Notes under the pieces: model-generated | The model's database searches: none | Told to the model about the DNA's origin: nothing | Seen by the model: the letters and a program-made list of their open reading frames with translations, nothing else | Shown here: piece after piece, positions 49,351 through 60,276 of the stretch | How positions within the stretch are numbered: the first letter of the stretch is position 1 | How the letters are laid out: each line of letters starts with the position of its first letter | Made by a program: the position numbers and the translations under genes | Assembly: GCA_012295275.1 (NCBI GenBank) | Contig: CM022666.1 | Coordinates: 13,711,606 to 13,775,605, forward strand | Direction: 5' to 3' | From: Chrysomallon squamiferum | Lineage: Eukaryota; Mollusca; Gastropoda; Neomphalida; Peltospiridae | Length of the DNA: 64,000 nt

Positions 49351-49699
49351 ATGGTATGGTTTTGTTTCACCATAATATAATCAGTTATCATCGTAACTCA
49401 CTCGCTTATTATATAGTATTGTCACTATATATATCTTTATTAGGGGAATAATTAGTTTTCTAACTTTATCATGTTGAAAACAGTCCGATTTTCATCATTT
49501 TGTCCTTTGAAGTTTGAGTCGATTAGTTTGAAATACAGTATCATCATCATGAGTATGAGTATCAACTATCATAGTATGAGTATGAGTATCATGAGTATAT
49601 TATTAATAATAATATAGTTATATACTGTTTGATCAAATACAGACGTTCATGGCAGGAAACATTAAAGGCTTGACATATAATATATTAATTTATAGTGGC

Positions 49700-49750
<51 letters not shown>

Positions 49751-51701
49751 AAATAATAATAGTTATTATATATATATATTTATTTATATATTTATTTAGT
49801 TGTTTTTTTTATATTTTTTTTATTATTATTTTTTAATTACTTATCTTTTTTGTCATAACGTGGTACCAGATACTACCATGAATTCAGGATTATGATCATA
49901 ATTATGATTGATTAATCATGTTGTGGTTAGACTACTTCTTATCTAATGTAATTATTATAACATTCTTTGTCTAAAAATTCATAACATTAACAGGTACAGC
50001 CATTCTTACCATTTTACATTAAGCCTTATATGTTACATTTGTAAACTAGATGTAATTATAAATTTATGCCACTTTTGGATCTACTTTAGAAATATTACTC
50101 ATATATGATAGAAGAACTTGGAGTTCTACAGAATTTCTAGAAATATAATTCATGAAATACATTTTATTTATTTGTTAACACAAATATTTACATTTACAGA
50201 GTTCAGGTTTGATTTTTGCTGGTCTTGGTCTTGCAGTGGTAGGATACACTGGTAAGTTTGAAATAAAATCAAGATATCAGGGACATAAAGAATATATATC
50301 CTTAAACTCTGTGTATAGATATTAATATTATTTAGCCTTCTTAAAAAATCTTTGTTCACTTAGCCAAACACACACACACACACACACACATGCACACACT
50401 CACATATGGTCTAAATATATAGGTACACGGTTGTTTACAGTGATGAGTGTTATAAAATTATTGTTATTTTATTAATGACTATTTATTTATTCTCTATTTT
50501 ACTTACTGTTTTTGGTAATATAGATGCTTACATTGTTAACTGATTATTTTTATTCCAGGTCGGTATATTTTAAAATATGGACGAGTTGCACAACAGACAA
50601 TAAAAAAACAGCTGGATTCCTCTGGAGTAAGTTTGTCTTGATAAATGTTTACTATAATTACTCTCTTGTGTATTTTGATACACACATACCTAACACAGTC
50701 ATTAAACATATTAAAGAAGATGTATGACATTTCTGATAATAAATAATTAATATGTAAAAGAATCCACATATATATAGCGATGCAAATATTTTATTTGTTA
50801 ACTGTTAAATAGAAGATAAAAGAAATAGAAAATACATAAAATAATATTTTATTTTAAAAACATTTCACACCATGACTTTGATAAGAATCTTATTGTAACA
50901 GTTTATAAACATTGACTAAAATATATTTAATAAGTTTGAATTCATTATAATTTTTATTATAATTAATGGTTATTTAATTATTTTTCAGGCTTTCAGTAAA
51001 TACTACAAAGGAGGGTTTGATCCTAAAATGTCCAAAAGAGAAGCTGGTCTTATACTTGGTGTCAGGTGAACAGTAGATTTTTTTCTTTTCTTTTCCACTT
51101 TAATAATAATAATTATTATTATAACTATTATTTTAAATACTTCCAATCATAATATATGTGTCTGTTTTGCAAAGAAAAATTAGTTTTTCAACAATGTATT
51201 TGAAAGTTTTTGAAACTTTTTTGATGTTGATTTTAACCAGATGAAGACTGTTTGCCTGTAATACTGATACATTAATTGACAGTTGTATATCATGTTCATC
51301 GAGAAATTGTTGCCTTTTTCTTTTCTTTATTATAATTATTATTATTATTTTTTTTATAAGCAAACATTAAGTTGTGACAAAGTCCAAAATATTTTTATTT
51401 ATTATTAATCCACGTATGTTATAAAATTGCATGTAAGACTGAGTCATCAGCCTTCTACTGCTGACTTTATTATTATTATTATTATTATTACTATTATTAC
51501 TATTATTACTATTATTATTATTATTTTATTTTATTATTGTTTATTACATTTATAATAATCATTATTATTATTATCTGTTATATTTATTATTTATTATAAT
51601 CATTATTATTATTATTATCATTACCATCACCATCATCATTATATTTATTATTATTATTTTTATTATTATTGTTATATTTATCACTAATGTTTATGGTGGA
51701 T

Positions 51702-51736
<35 letters not shown>

Positions 51737-52348
51737 TCCTTTTCCTAACTTGTTAATCACATGAAAAAACAACAAAAAGAACCAAACAAACAAAAAAAAA
51801 GGAAATTTCATGAATGGAAGACACAAAGTAACTTCATCTTTGATATTTCTGTTGATAATGTTTTATCATTTTCAGTTATCTCTGAAACAGACTTCTTCAT
51901 TGCGTGATTACTCATCTACTGGTTCTTAAAGTATTAACTTCGAAAACTGCTTTTCATTTCTTACAGCCCTTCTGTGAGCAAGGCCAAGCTAAAAGAAGCC
52001 CACAAGAGGATAATGCTATTAAATCACCCTGATCGAGGCGAGTTTAATCTGTGGATTATCCTCAAATCTTGTAGAGATTGAATGAAGAAAAGTGTAACAA
52101 CGCTAGTTGAAAGAAAAAGTTCACACGCTTTTTAAAATATTCTGACAAAAATTATTTTATAAAAGCATTAAGAAATATGGTTTCAGTTTCATTCATCTGA
52201 GGAAAGTTAAAGAAGACCTGAATAGTGTTTTAAGTATTTATATTTATGTTGTATGAAAATTTATTTCTGTTTTTGATGTTTTCAGACAATATGTACGTAG
52301 AATGACAAAGGAATATATGTTTTATTAATATTTAATTGTTGTTATTAC

Positions 52349-52440
<92 letters not shown>

Positions 52441-52706
52441 GTTCTTGTTATTTTTTATTCTTAAGGATTTACATTTCTGTTTCTGATATCAGTGTTTTCA
52501 GATAATATGTACATAGACTGACATGTATTGTTTTCTGTTTTTAGTTCTTCTTAGTAATTATTTTTATTTATTTATTTATTTAATTTATTTTGTTATATTT
52601 TATTTTATTTTATTTTATTATTCTATTCACAGGTGGCTCACCATACTTGGCTGCAAAAATCAATGAAGCGAAAGATTACCTGGATAATTCTAAACCAGGA
52701 AGCTGA
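49351..52706 (+). CDS. DNAJC19: TIM14/PAM18-type J-protein of the mitochondrial import motor
   Basis: Six exons: 49351-49353 (start codon only), 50200-50251, 50559-50626, 50989-51065, 51967-52037 and 52633-52706. They join in frame to about 114 residues, close to human DNAJC19 (116). The protein anchors in the inner membrane and stimulates mtHsp70 during matrix import. Residues about 4-18 ([15 protein letters not shown]) form the membrane segment; [22 protein letters not shown] is family-diagnostic; the J domain has the HPD catalytic triad at 87-89 followed by [18 protein letters not shown]. Intron 5 uses a GC donor (G|GCGAGT at 52038) and a normal AG acceptor; without it the reading frame would stop soon after HPDRG. 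DNAJC15 is the vertebrate paralogue and cannot be strictly excluded as the name. A possible polyadenylation signal is at about 53,043. Confidence 0.95.
49700..49749. repeat. (AAT)n microsatellite in DNAJC19 intron 1
   Basis: About 16 AAT units. Confidence 0.96.
51466..51740. repeat. ATT/TTTA composite block in DNAJC19 intron 4
   Basis: ATT and ACT units (51,466-51,530), further ATT/ATC patches and a TTTA tract (51,707-51,737). Confidence 0.93.
52340..52440. repeat. (ATT)n microsatellite in DNAJC19 intron 5
   Basis: Two long ATT tracts in the intron that has the GC donor; TTTA/TTTTA units follow at 52,562-52,620 up to the acceptor. Confidence 0.95.
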
Positions 52707-53455
52707 AACTGGATTTACCTGTGTTTTACAAACAAAACTGAGCATAGACTTCTAAAACAAAAACAAAAACAACAACTTTTTAAATCTCCATAAATCAAGG
52801 CACTAAAGTGAGAAACAGAAACTGTGATAGTGTGAATGTTCTGTGAAGTATTAAGCTGATTAACAGCAGTTTCAGGAGAACATGGCTTTTACAGGATCCT
52901 AGTACTTTGGATGTGAAAATAAGATCTTTTATCTATATTTTTATTTTAGATTTTTTATTTTTTTTATTTTTTTTGATGTAGAATGTCCAGAGTATATTCT
53001 GAGGTGGATATTGAGTGAAATGGATGCTATAATGAGCAGTAAATAAAAATACATTTATTTATTAACTTGTTGTCATGAATTTTCTGAAGGTAAAAAAAAA
53101 ATTCTTTTTTTTCTTCTTTTTTTTTTTAAAATAGATTGGTTGGAAAAGTAGAAAGAACTGAACATTGTTATTTTTATTATTTTTATTTACTTCCTAGTTT
53201 AAAAATACATGATCTGAAAAGTGCATCAGCAATGTAATAAATAAATAAATAAATAAAACAAAACAAATCAGATATTTAAAATGTAGTTAAACTTTGTATT
53301 TATTATTATTATTATTATTATTTTCTTTTTTAATTGTTTACTATAAAGAGCAGAAATATTATTTGTTACCGAATTTTAAAAGTCCTTTCAAACATTTTAC
53401 CCTTGTAATAGATAAGTAGATAAAAGATAGGTAGATATGTAAGCAGAGAAATATA
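52707..53455. other. 3' region of DNAJC19 and short spacer
   Basis: AT-rich DNA with likely 3' untranslated sequence up to about 53,070, then poly-A/T and AAAT runs. No other gene is seen. Confidence 0.6.
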
Positions 53456-54321
53456 CATCGTTCGTACGCGTTTAGGAAAGTCTTGGAAAGTTTTGGAAAT
53501 TCATCACAGTGTTTTCCAAAACCATAAAATTTTGGAAAATCAGGTTTTGTTAACTTGGCTATGGAAAAGTTAAGGAAGGTTACGTCCTTTTCGTAAATGA
53601 AGTCTATGAAAAACTAGTTTGTTTTCACCAACATTTAGCCCCGACCCAACGCCCCGTTTTAGCCAATATAACGAGCTGCTGTTACAAACTGTCCACTTTG
53701 AGTTTTGCCGCGAGTTTGATGTATCTACCATTTGAATCACCATTGCACCTATTGACTCCATTTAAAATGTAGTTAACAAAGGAACTTCACAACGACTGGA
53801 TCGCGAAAACAGGTCAAGATGGAACTGAACCTGGAGGTCACAGAGTGAGTTACGTTGTGTTCAAAAATATCTAATATTGGAAATACGCGTGGGCCGCAGT
53901 TCTTAGTCACCTGAATGGGAAAAAGCATCTTGATTTGGCTGCCGAGAAACATTCACTCGACACATCAAACTGTTCACGTCTTCAATCCTGAAACAGCCAA
54001 ACCAGGCTTCAGCAAATTCAGTGTCGACATCCTGTCCACTCCAGGAATAAAACTGCATTTTTAAACGCCAAAATAAATTACATTCATTTAAAAAAAAAAA
54101 AAAAAAATGTTTTGTATTACTAATGAATACTATATGTACACCACGTAGCTCTGTCAGGGCAAATTTAATAACTCTGACAAACATGTTTAAAAACTGCAAA
54201 CAAAACTTTGTTGTGAATGGAGTTTGCTTGGAAAAGGATTTTGGAAATTTGGATTTGTGGGCTATGGAAAGTTTTGGAAAAGTTATGGTTAATTTTGACA
54301 GCCCAAGATGTACGAACCATG
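53456..54321. mobile_element. Decayed DNA transposon, probably hAT/BED-finger type
   Basis: The two ends are inverted: CATCGTTCGTAC at 53,456 and, reversed, CATGGTTCGTAC at 54,321. Both are flanked outside by AATATA (53,450-53,455 and 54,322-54,327), a possible 6-bp target duplication. Both ends are rich in variants of TTGGAAAGTTTTGGAAA. Inside, on the + strand near 53,887-53,950, an open piece reads AWAAVLSHLNGKKHLDLAA. This resembles the second half of the BED-like zinc finger (Ala-Leu-x-SH-xx-GKKH) of transposase-derived proteins. There is no intact transposase. Family assignment is inference; being an old element is fairly safe. Confidence 0.65.
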
Positions 54322-54404
54322 AATATACCGACCGACGTTTAGTTATAGATTGAACCTATCATGATTAAAGATATAGGACCTGAGGAGTAAAACAACAACA
54401 ACAG

Positions 54405-54405
54405 C

Positions 54406-54452
<47 letters not shown>
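54405..54452. repeat. (AAT)n microsatellite
   Basis: About 16 AAT units. Confidence 0.95.
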
Positions 54453-54969
54453 CATGATGATGAAAACCCAAACAACAGATCAGATATTAAGAAAATAGTG
54501 AAATTTTGAAACGTTTATTTCAAGTTGGGATAGCAATCTTCAATATTATTTTGATGTTTCTATGGAAAACAACATATTACGTGAGTTTCCAGATAAATAA
54601 GAAAATTACTATGGAGAAAACAGCTTTCCGTGTATTCTGACAAAAAAGAAAAATGCGAACCAGAAAATGTTATTAATAATCCTTTTAAGCGAATGAAGGG
54701 ATTAAAAATTATATTATTCAGTAAGATGAAGCAACAGGTTTTTACTCGATAAGCTTTTAGGATGATTAAAAAAAATAAAAATAAATAACATTAACTTACC
54801 TGAACCAGAAAATACACACTTACTGAGGTAATACAGTTCAGTTCTAAATGCAGGTGTAAATTTTATAAGACATCGCATATGTTATCGTGAATTAAAATTT
54901 TACAGTCAATTCGCAAACTACTGATTATAGCATTCTTACTGTAACATACGTTTAATGTAGTTTTTGTCA

Positions 54970-54970
54970 T

Positions 54971-55009
<39 letters not shown>

Positions 55010-55011
55010 TT
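54970..55011. repeat. (TTTA)n microsatellite
   Basis: About 10 TTTA units, followed by AGT/GGT-rich imperfect trinucleotide sequence to about 55,140. Confidence 0.95.
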
Positions 55012-55293
55012 ACTATTAATAGGAGTAGTAGCGGCCGTGGTAGTGATGGTGGTATGAGTCGCTGTAATAGTCGTTGAGCCAGCAGTAGTTGTAGTGGTAG
55101 CAATAGCAGTGGTATTACCAATGCTGTAGTAGTAGTAGTACAACTAATTATATCGTCACTGGTATAACTGTAGTTATAATAACAATACATAATACAAAGC
55201 AATATTAAATAATTAAGATGAACAAGAAAAATATAAATGATAGAGAGAAAAAAATGAAAACAGATTGAAAGATAGACTGATACACATTACCTT

Positions 55294-55298
<5 letters not shown>

Positions 55299-55355
<57 letters not shown>
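55299..55355. repeat. (GA)n microsatellite
   Basis: GA run of about 57 bp. Confidence 0.97.
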
Positions 55356-55358
<3 letters not shown>

Positions 55359-55780
55359 AATTTGAAACTTCAGACGTGCAAAGAACTGCACCCAGTTTCG
55401 TTTACAGATTTCTGTTTGATCGCTGTCATAATAATAATTTGTTTTTCCTTTTTTAAACCCTGAAAAGTAAAACTGACCCAAGGCCAGCCTTGCTGCATGT
55501 TTGACATTGTATAACCTGTTTTTTAGACGCATCACGTGTAAAATTGTGCTTTACTTATTTTAGTTCCAAATGCTTAAGGACATATCCATATAATCTTCTA
55601 TAAATATCATCAAATAAAAAGAAAACGATGCTGTAATGTAATTTTCTCGTCTAGCCATCTTGTCCTCTTCATCTTTGATGTTTTGTTCATTCAAGCAGAA
55701 GGTTTTGCGAAAAATAGTAAATGTGTGCAGTCAATTAAAAAAAAAAATATATAGGCACACACACACACAAACACATCATA

Positions 55781-55789
<9 letters not shown>

Positions 55790-55827
<38 letters not shown>
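55790..55827. repeat. (CA)n microsatellite
   Basis: CA run of about 38 bp, with a shorter CA run about 30 bp upstream. Confidence 0.96.
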
Positions 55828-55829
<2 letters not shown>

Positions 55830-56955
55830 CTATGCACATTACATTACTCTCAGTATTAGAGTCAATGGCTGTTTTTTTCGATCATAACAAGATATGTTCA
55901 ATATTCTTAATGATGAGTGACCTCGACATTAGTGATGTCATGCAGAATCAAACCTCCTTAGTGTGTTGATTAACGTTTTTCCTGTTCTAGCCATGATCCC
56001 CATTTATGACGTATGAGAATTCATATAGTACATAAAAAAATGTCTATCACCGGCAATCTTCAAACTTAGCCTCAAGGCATCGGAAGACGACTCACTGTTT
56101 ATGCTGAATAAACTTTCTAATATGAAGTTTTCGTTAAACAAACAAAAATTCATTTCTTTTTATTACGATCTTTCTGTATTAAATACTGCACTTTTCCTCC
56201 AATGTCAAATAAAAAATAAAATAAAAAGAAATAATAATTATAAAAAGAAATAAAAAAAATATAAAAAAATAATAATAATCATTAAATATATTTTAAAAAA
56301 GAAGAAGAAAAAATGCAAAGAATTAATCATCCGTCTGGCAGAAATATTTTTGCCTAATCAATATTATGTAAAATATTTCTAACGAGCAGGAATGATGAAA
56401 CTAATACAAGTCAATGCATGCATGACTTTTGAAGATAAATGTTACTTTTAGATCAACTGTGATTTCTGAGGAAAGTGAATTAAAGGGATTTTAGACTACA
56501 TTTCACCTTTATGCACGTGTTACAGAAAAATGTGTGCATACGTGTGTTTGTCTAGTCTGTACTGTGTGTGTATGTCTGTGTGCATGCATATTTGGGGGAT
56601 GCGTATGAGTGTGTATGTGTGTGTGTGTATGTGTCAGTGTCGGAGGTAATAATTTTTGTAGAGAAGTTGAGAGAGAGAGAGAGAGAGAGAAAGAGAAAAA
56701 GAAAAAAGAAGTAAAGAAAATAATTTGAGTAGAAACGTACGGACAGATGAATAGTTTGAATGGTGTATACTGGTCACATTCGAAAATATATCTAATATTC
56801 AGTAATATTTAACACTGACACAATGATTATGAGAAAAGTTTAGTTAGTTATTAATTATGACGTGCTGCATTATTCATTTCAGTTTTATACTGATGTAAAT
56901 ATCTATAAAAATAGACTTACTACGTAATGAATGACTAAATTCATTTTGCGGCTGA

Positions 56956-56959
<4 letters not shown>

Positions 56960-57034
<75 letters not shown>
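56960..57034. repeat. (CT)n microsatellite
   Basis: CT run of about 75 bp followed by a short GT run. Confidence 0.97.
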
Positions 57035-57038
<4 letters not shown>

Positions 57039-58633
57039 GTGTGTGTGTGTACACGCGAATAAGCGTGAGCTTTTGCGCACGTGTTTATATATCTACAATA
57101 GCAAATGTCTAATAAAGATTTCAGTAAAAGACATAATCTATAGGAGACGTGTAACATCTTATAACAGAGACAGTTTTTTATCCAAACTTCCCGTCATAGT
57201 TCCTGCGCCATGAGGTGAAACTAATTTTTATACAAAAGAAATATCGACGACACCTGGGAAAGTTTTCCTGTTAAGTATACAAGACATACAGTACTATTTC
57301 AACAGTTACTGTGTGCCTCTTATTATGTCATAATCAAAAACAAAAACTTAAGCAAGATTTTAGGTTTTCTTTCTTTACAATCAATTCCGTCTAGTCGAAC
57401 ATGCTTTTAACGTGTATTTCAAATAGGAAAAAGAAGAATAAAAAAAAAAAGAAAAACGAAAAAAGAAAAGAAAAGAAATAAATCGTATCAGATATCTAAC
57501 TTTGTTAATATTTAAAAAATAAAATTATTATTATTATTTATAAATAAAATTCCTTCCTTCCGAAGCAGCGAAAAAACGTTCACTGGTTTATTTACGATAA
57601 ATTATCTACATTCATTTACACGCTGGTTTGTTAAAAAATTTATTATGTTTTGTTTCTATCGTTCTATCTGTCGTTCTAATTAATGTTATTACTGTCTGTC
57701 TGTTTATTATATTATCTAAAAATAATAATAATAATAATATGTTATTATTATTATAATAACAAAAATAAAATAAATATTCCTTCATTAATTCATCCAGTCT
57801 TCAATAATTCATTTCATTAATGTAGTCATTCATTCATTAATTCACTCATACTTCATTAATTTAATCATTCATTCGTTTATTCTTTTGGTCTTTCCCTCCA
57901 AATTATTTTTTTTTAGTAAATAACATCCGATTCAGTTCATCTTATTATAAAATTATCTTATTATGAAATTATTAATTTCAAAAATAAAATTAATACGAGA
58001 AGTTTTTAAAACGTTTATTTTCCTTTTTTCTTTAATTTTCCCTCTAATCTTTTCGTGATTTAATTCCTGTAGAAGTAAAATATTTTGTCTATTTTTCATC
58101 CACAGTTTAGGTTTCGAGAACAAAAACTGCGACGAAATAATCATTACATAAAAAAGGTTTACTAAACTGTGTTGTGATACCTTCAACATGTAACAGTGCC
58201 GCCATTATTGACGTTTATTTGAGTGCAATTGGCAGACGACTTTTATTTCAGTTTTTTATTTATTTATTTATTTTTTAAATATGTGAGTACTTTCAGTGTA
58301 GATAAACGCATTAATTAGGCTACGGCTTTCCCTGGAGACGTTAGTTTTGTGGCGAGTACTTGTTTATCTAATATTCGAACAATGACGTAGGCTACATCTC
58401 GATACGCTTTGGAAACCCGAAGGACTTAAGTAATTAAAGTTTAATTCACAGTGCACAGGTCGCTGGATACAGTCTTCTCAGGGATTAAGATTCTTTTATA
58501 AAATAATTTTGATCTGTGCTTTCGAGTGAAATGAGCAAATAAAAAATCTCTCTAGTGTTTGAAAAACTAGTGCATTGTTTATGCTGCTTGTTTGCTTTTA
58601 TAGTGGACGACATGATGCAACTGAATACGTCGT

Positions 58634-58636
<3 letters not shown>

Positions 58637-58700
<64 letters not shown>
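58637..58700. repeat. (AAT)n microsatellite
   Basis: About 21 AAT units. Confidence 0.96.
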
Positions 58701-59030
58701 TTTCCTTCAGTATACGTTTGGTTTTAATTAAATGAATTCGATATATTTTTCGATTCATATTTAAAACAATTCCATGCACTTTCTTTATTGATGACAACAT
58801 GAAGTATCAGTTTCCTGCCTAGGGTAGTTCTTACTTTTACTTATGTAACTGTCTGATGGTTTTGTATGTCATGGTAGAAATTATATTGTTAATTATTATT
58901 AAAATATCTCAACCTGCAGAATAATAGTACATGTGACTGCACACCAGTTTCGTAACATAATAAGATTAGAATAATATTTATTTTAAACTGCTTAAACATG
59001 GTATTATTACCATAAGATAAAACCCAGAGA

Positions 59031-59033
<3 letters not shown>

Positions 59034-59069
<36 letters not shown>

Positions 59070-59070
59070 G
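59034..59070. repeat. (ATT)n microsatellite
   Basis: About 12 ATT units. Confidence 0.95.
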
Positions 59071-59093
59071 TTACATTTTTAATTATTTTTTTT

Positions 59094-59143
59094 TGTCCAT
59101 TTCTTTCGAATTTTAATATATTATAATTAGAAAGAAATGGACA
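59094..59143. repeat. Short inverted repeat
   Basis: TGTCCATTTCTTTC at the left is exactly complementary to GAAAGAAATGGACA at the right. The AT-rich loop is 22 bp. It could form a 14-bp-stem hairpin; no function is evident. Confidence 0.85.
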
Positions 59144-60247
59144 GATACATATTCGTTTGTTTCTTTATCATCATCATCGTCATCATAATCATCATCATTT
59201 ATCTATTTTTATGGAAGATATTGAAGATCGGTGGATACTAAATATAGTTAGATGTTTGATAACTTTATATTTCACATCTTGCTTCGGCTTGTCTTGCAAT
59301 CCGTGAACGTCTACGTCAACATCTACTACTACAGCAGCTGTAGTAATAAGTGTTAAGGTGAAAATTAAAACAATCAGTTTCCAGTTTAGAGTTCCGAATA
59401 AAAATCAAAAGATGTGTTTTGCGAGAAAAGAATGACGTCACATCTAAAACTCAGCGTCATAATAGCTTTGACGTTTCATTTGTTACCATAACGACCTTTG
59501 GACACTGACCTCTTTTTAAAGCCTAATATGAGAATGGGTAAATCATTATCGCTTTTGCCACCAAACTGAAGACTTTGGAAATTATTGTTCTATTTACATT
59601 ATTTTTGTTGTTGCCACTATTATTACTATTGTTGTTGTTGTTGTTGTAATAGAGCAATTTTGATGGTGGTGAAGGTGGTATGGTGGTAGTAGTAGTTGAT
59701 GTTATTCTCTCTTTTTTTTTAATATTGTTGTTACCGTAGATCCTGTCATTATTATTATTATGCGAAGAATAGTTGAACAAACATTATTTGTTAAGTTTTA
59801 ACAAGAAAATCCTGTCGTTTTGTTATTTGTATCCACTAGAAATTTACTTAGTTGTATTTACTAAACATACACGATATATTTTTCATATATTTCGTATTAT
59901 TTTATGTTGTTCTTCTTCTTATTATATTTTTTTCATTTATTTATTTATTTATTTATTTATTTCTGGTGTATTGATCGAGTCAGATATAAGCAGTGACTAT
60001 AATAGAAGCTGTGCTGTGACTAAAAAATTTTAAAACTAAAAAGAAAACAGAAAGAAAGAAAGAATAATAACAAACACAATTTATCTCGATTTAATACTTT
60101 GACTGGAATAACGATTACAAAAGTTAATATTTACACGCTACCTTATTTGAAAAATAATCCAAATCAGAATTCTTGTAACCAAGACATTCAGTTACCTCGC
60201 AAGAATATCATAATTTCTTTATCACATTCTGTCTGTCTGTCAAACGA

Positions 60248-60255
60248 TGACGTCA
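60248..60255. promoter_or_regulatory. Perfect CRE palindrome next to the neuropeptide stop codon
   Basis: TGACGTCA, the full cAMP-response element consensus, sits about 22 bp beyond the stop codon in the 3' region, overlapping a further CGTCA half site. Another full CRE is at 59,433-59,440. Regulation through them is speculative because they lie downstream of the gene. Confidence 0.25.
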
Positions 60256-60276
60256 CGTCATGACACTGAACGTCAT

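Larger units (their letters stand above)
54322..60276. other. Intergenic DNA, no gene recognised
   Basis: Contains AAT (54,405; 58,637), TTTA (54,970), GA (55,299), CA (55,790), CT (56,960) and ATT (59,034) microsatellites. Patches of ordinary complexity lie at 54,480-54,960, 55,355-55,700, 55,880-56,200, 57,040-57,400 and 58,200-58,630. None shows exon structure I can support. The right end may include the 3' untranslated region of the neuropeptide gene. Confidence 0.6.
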
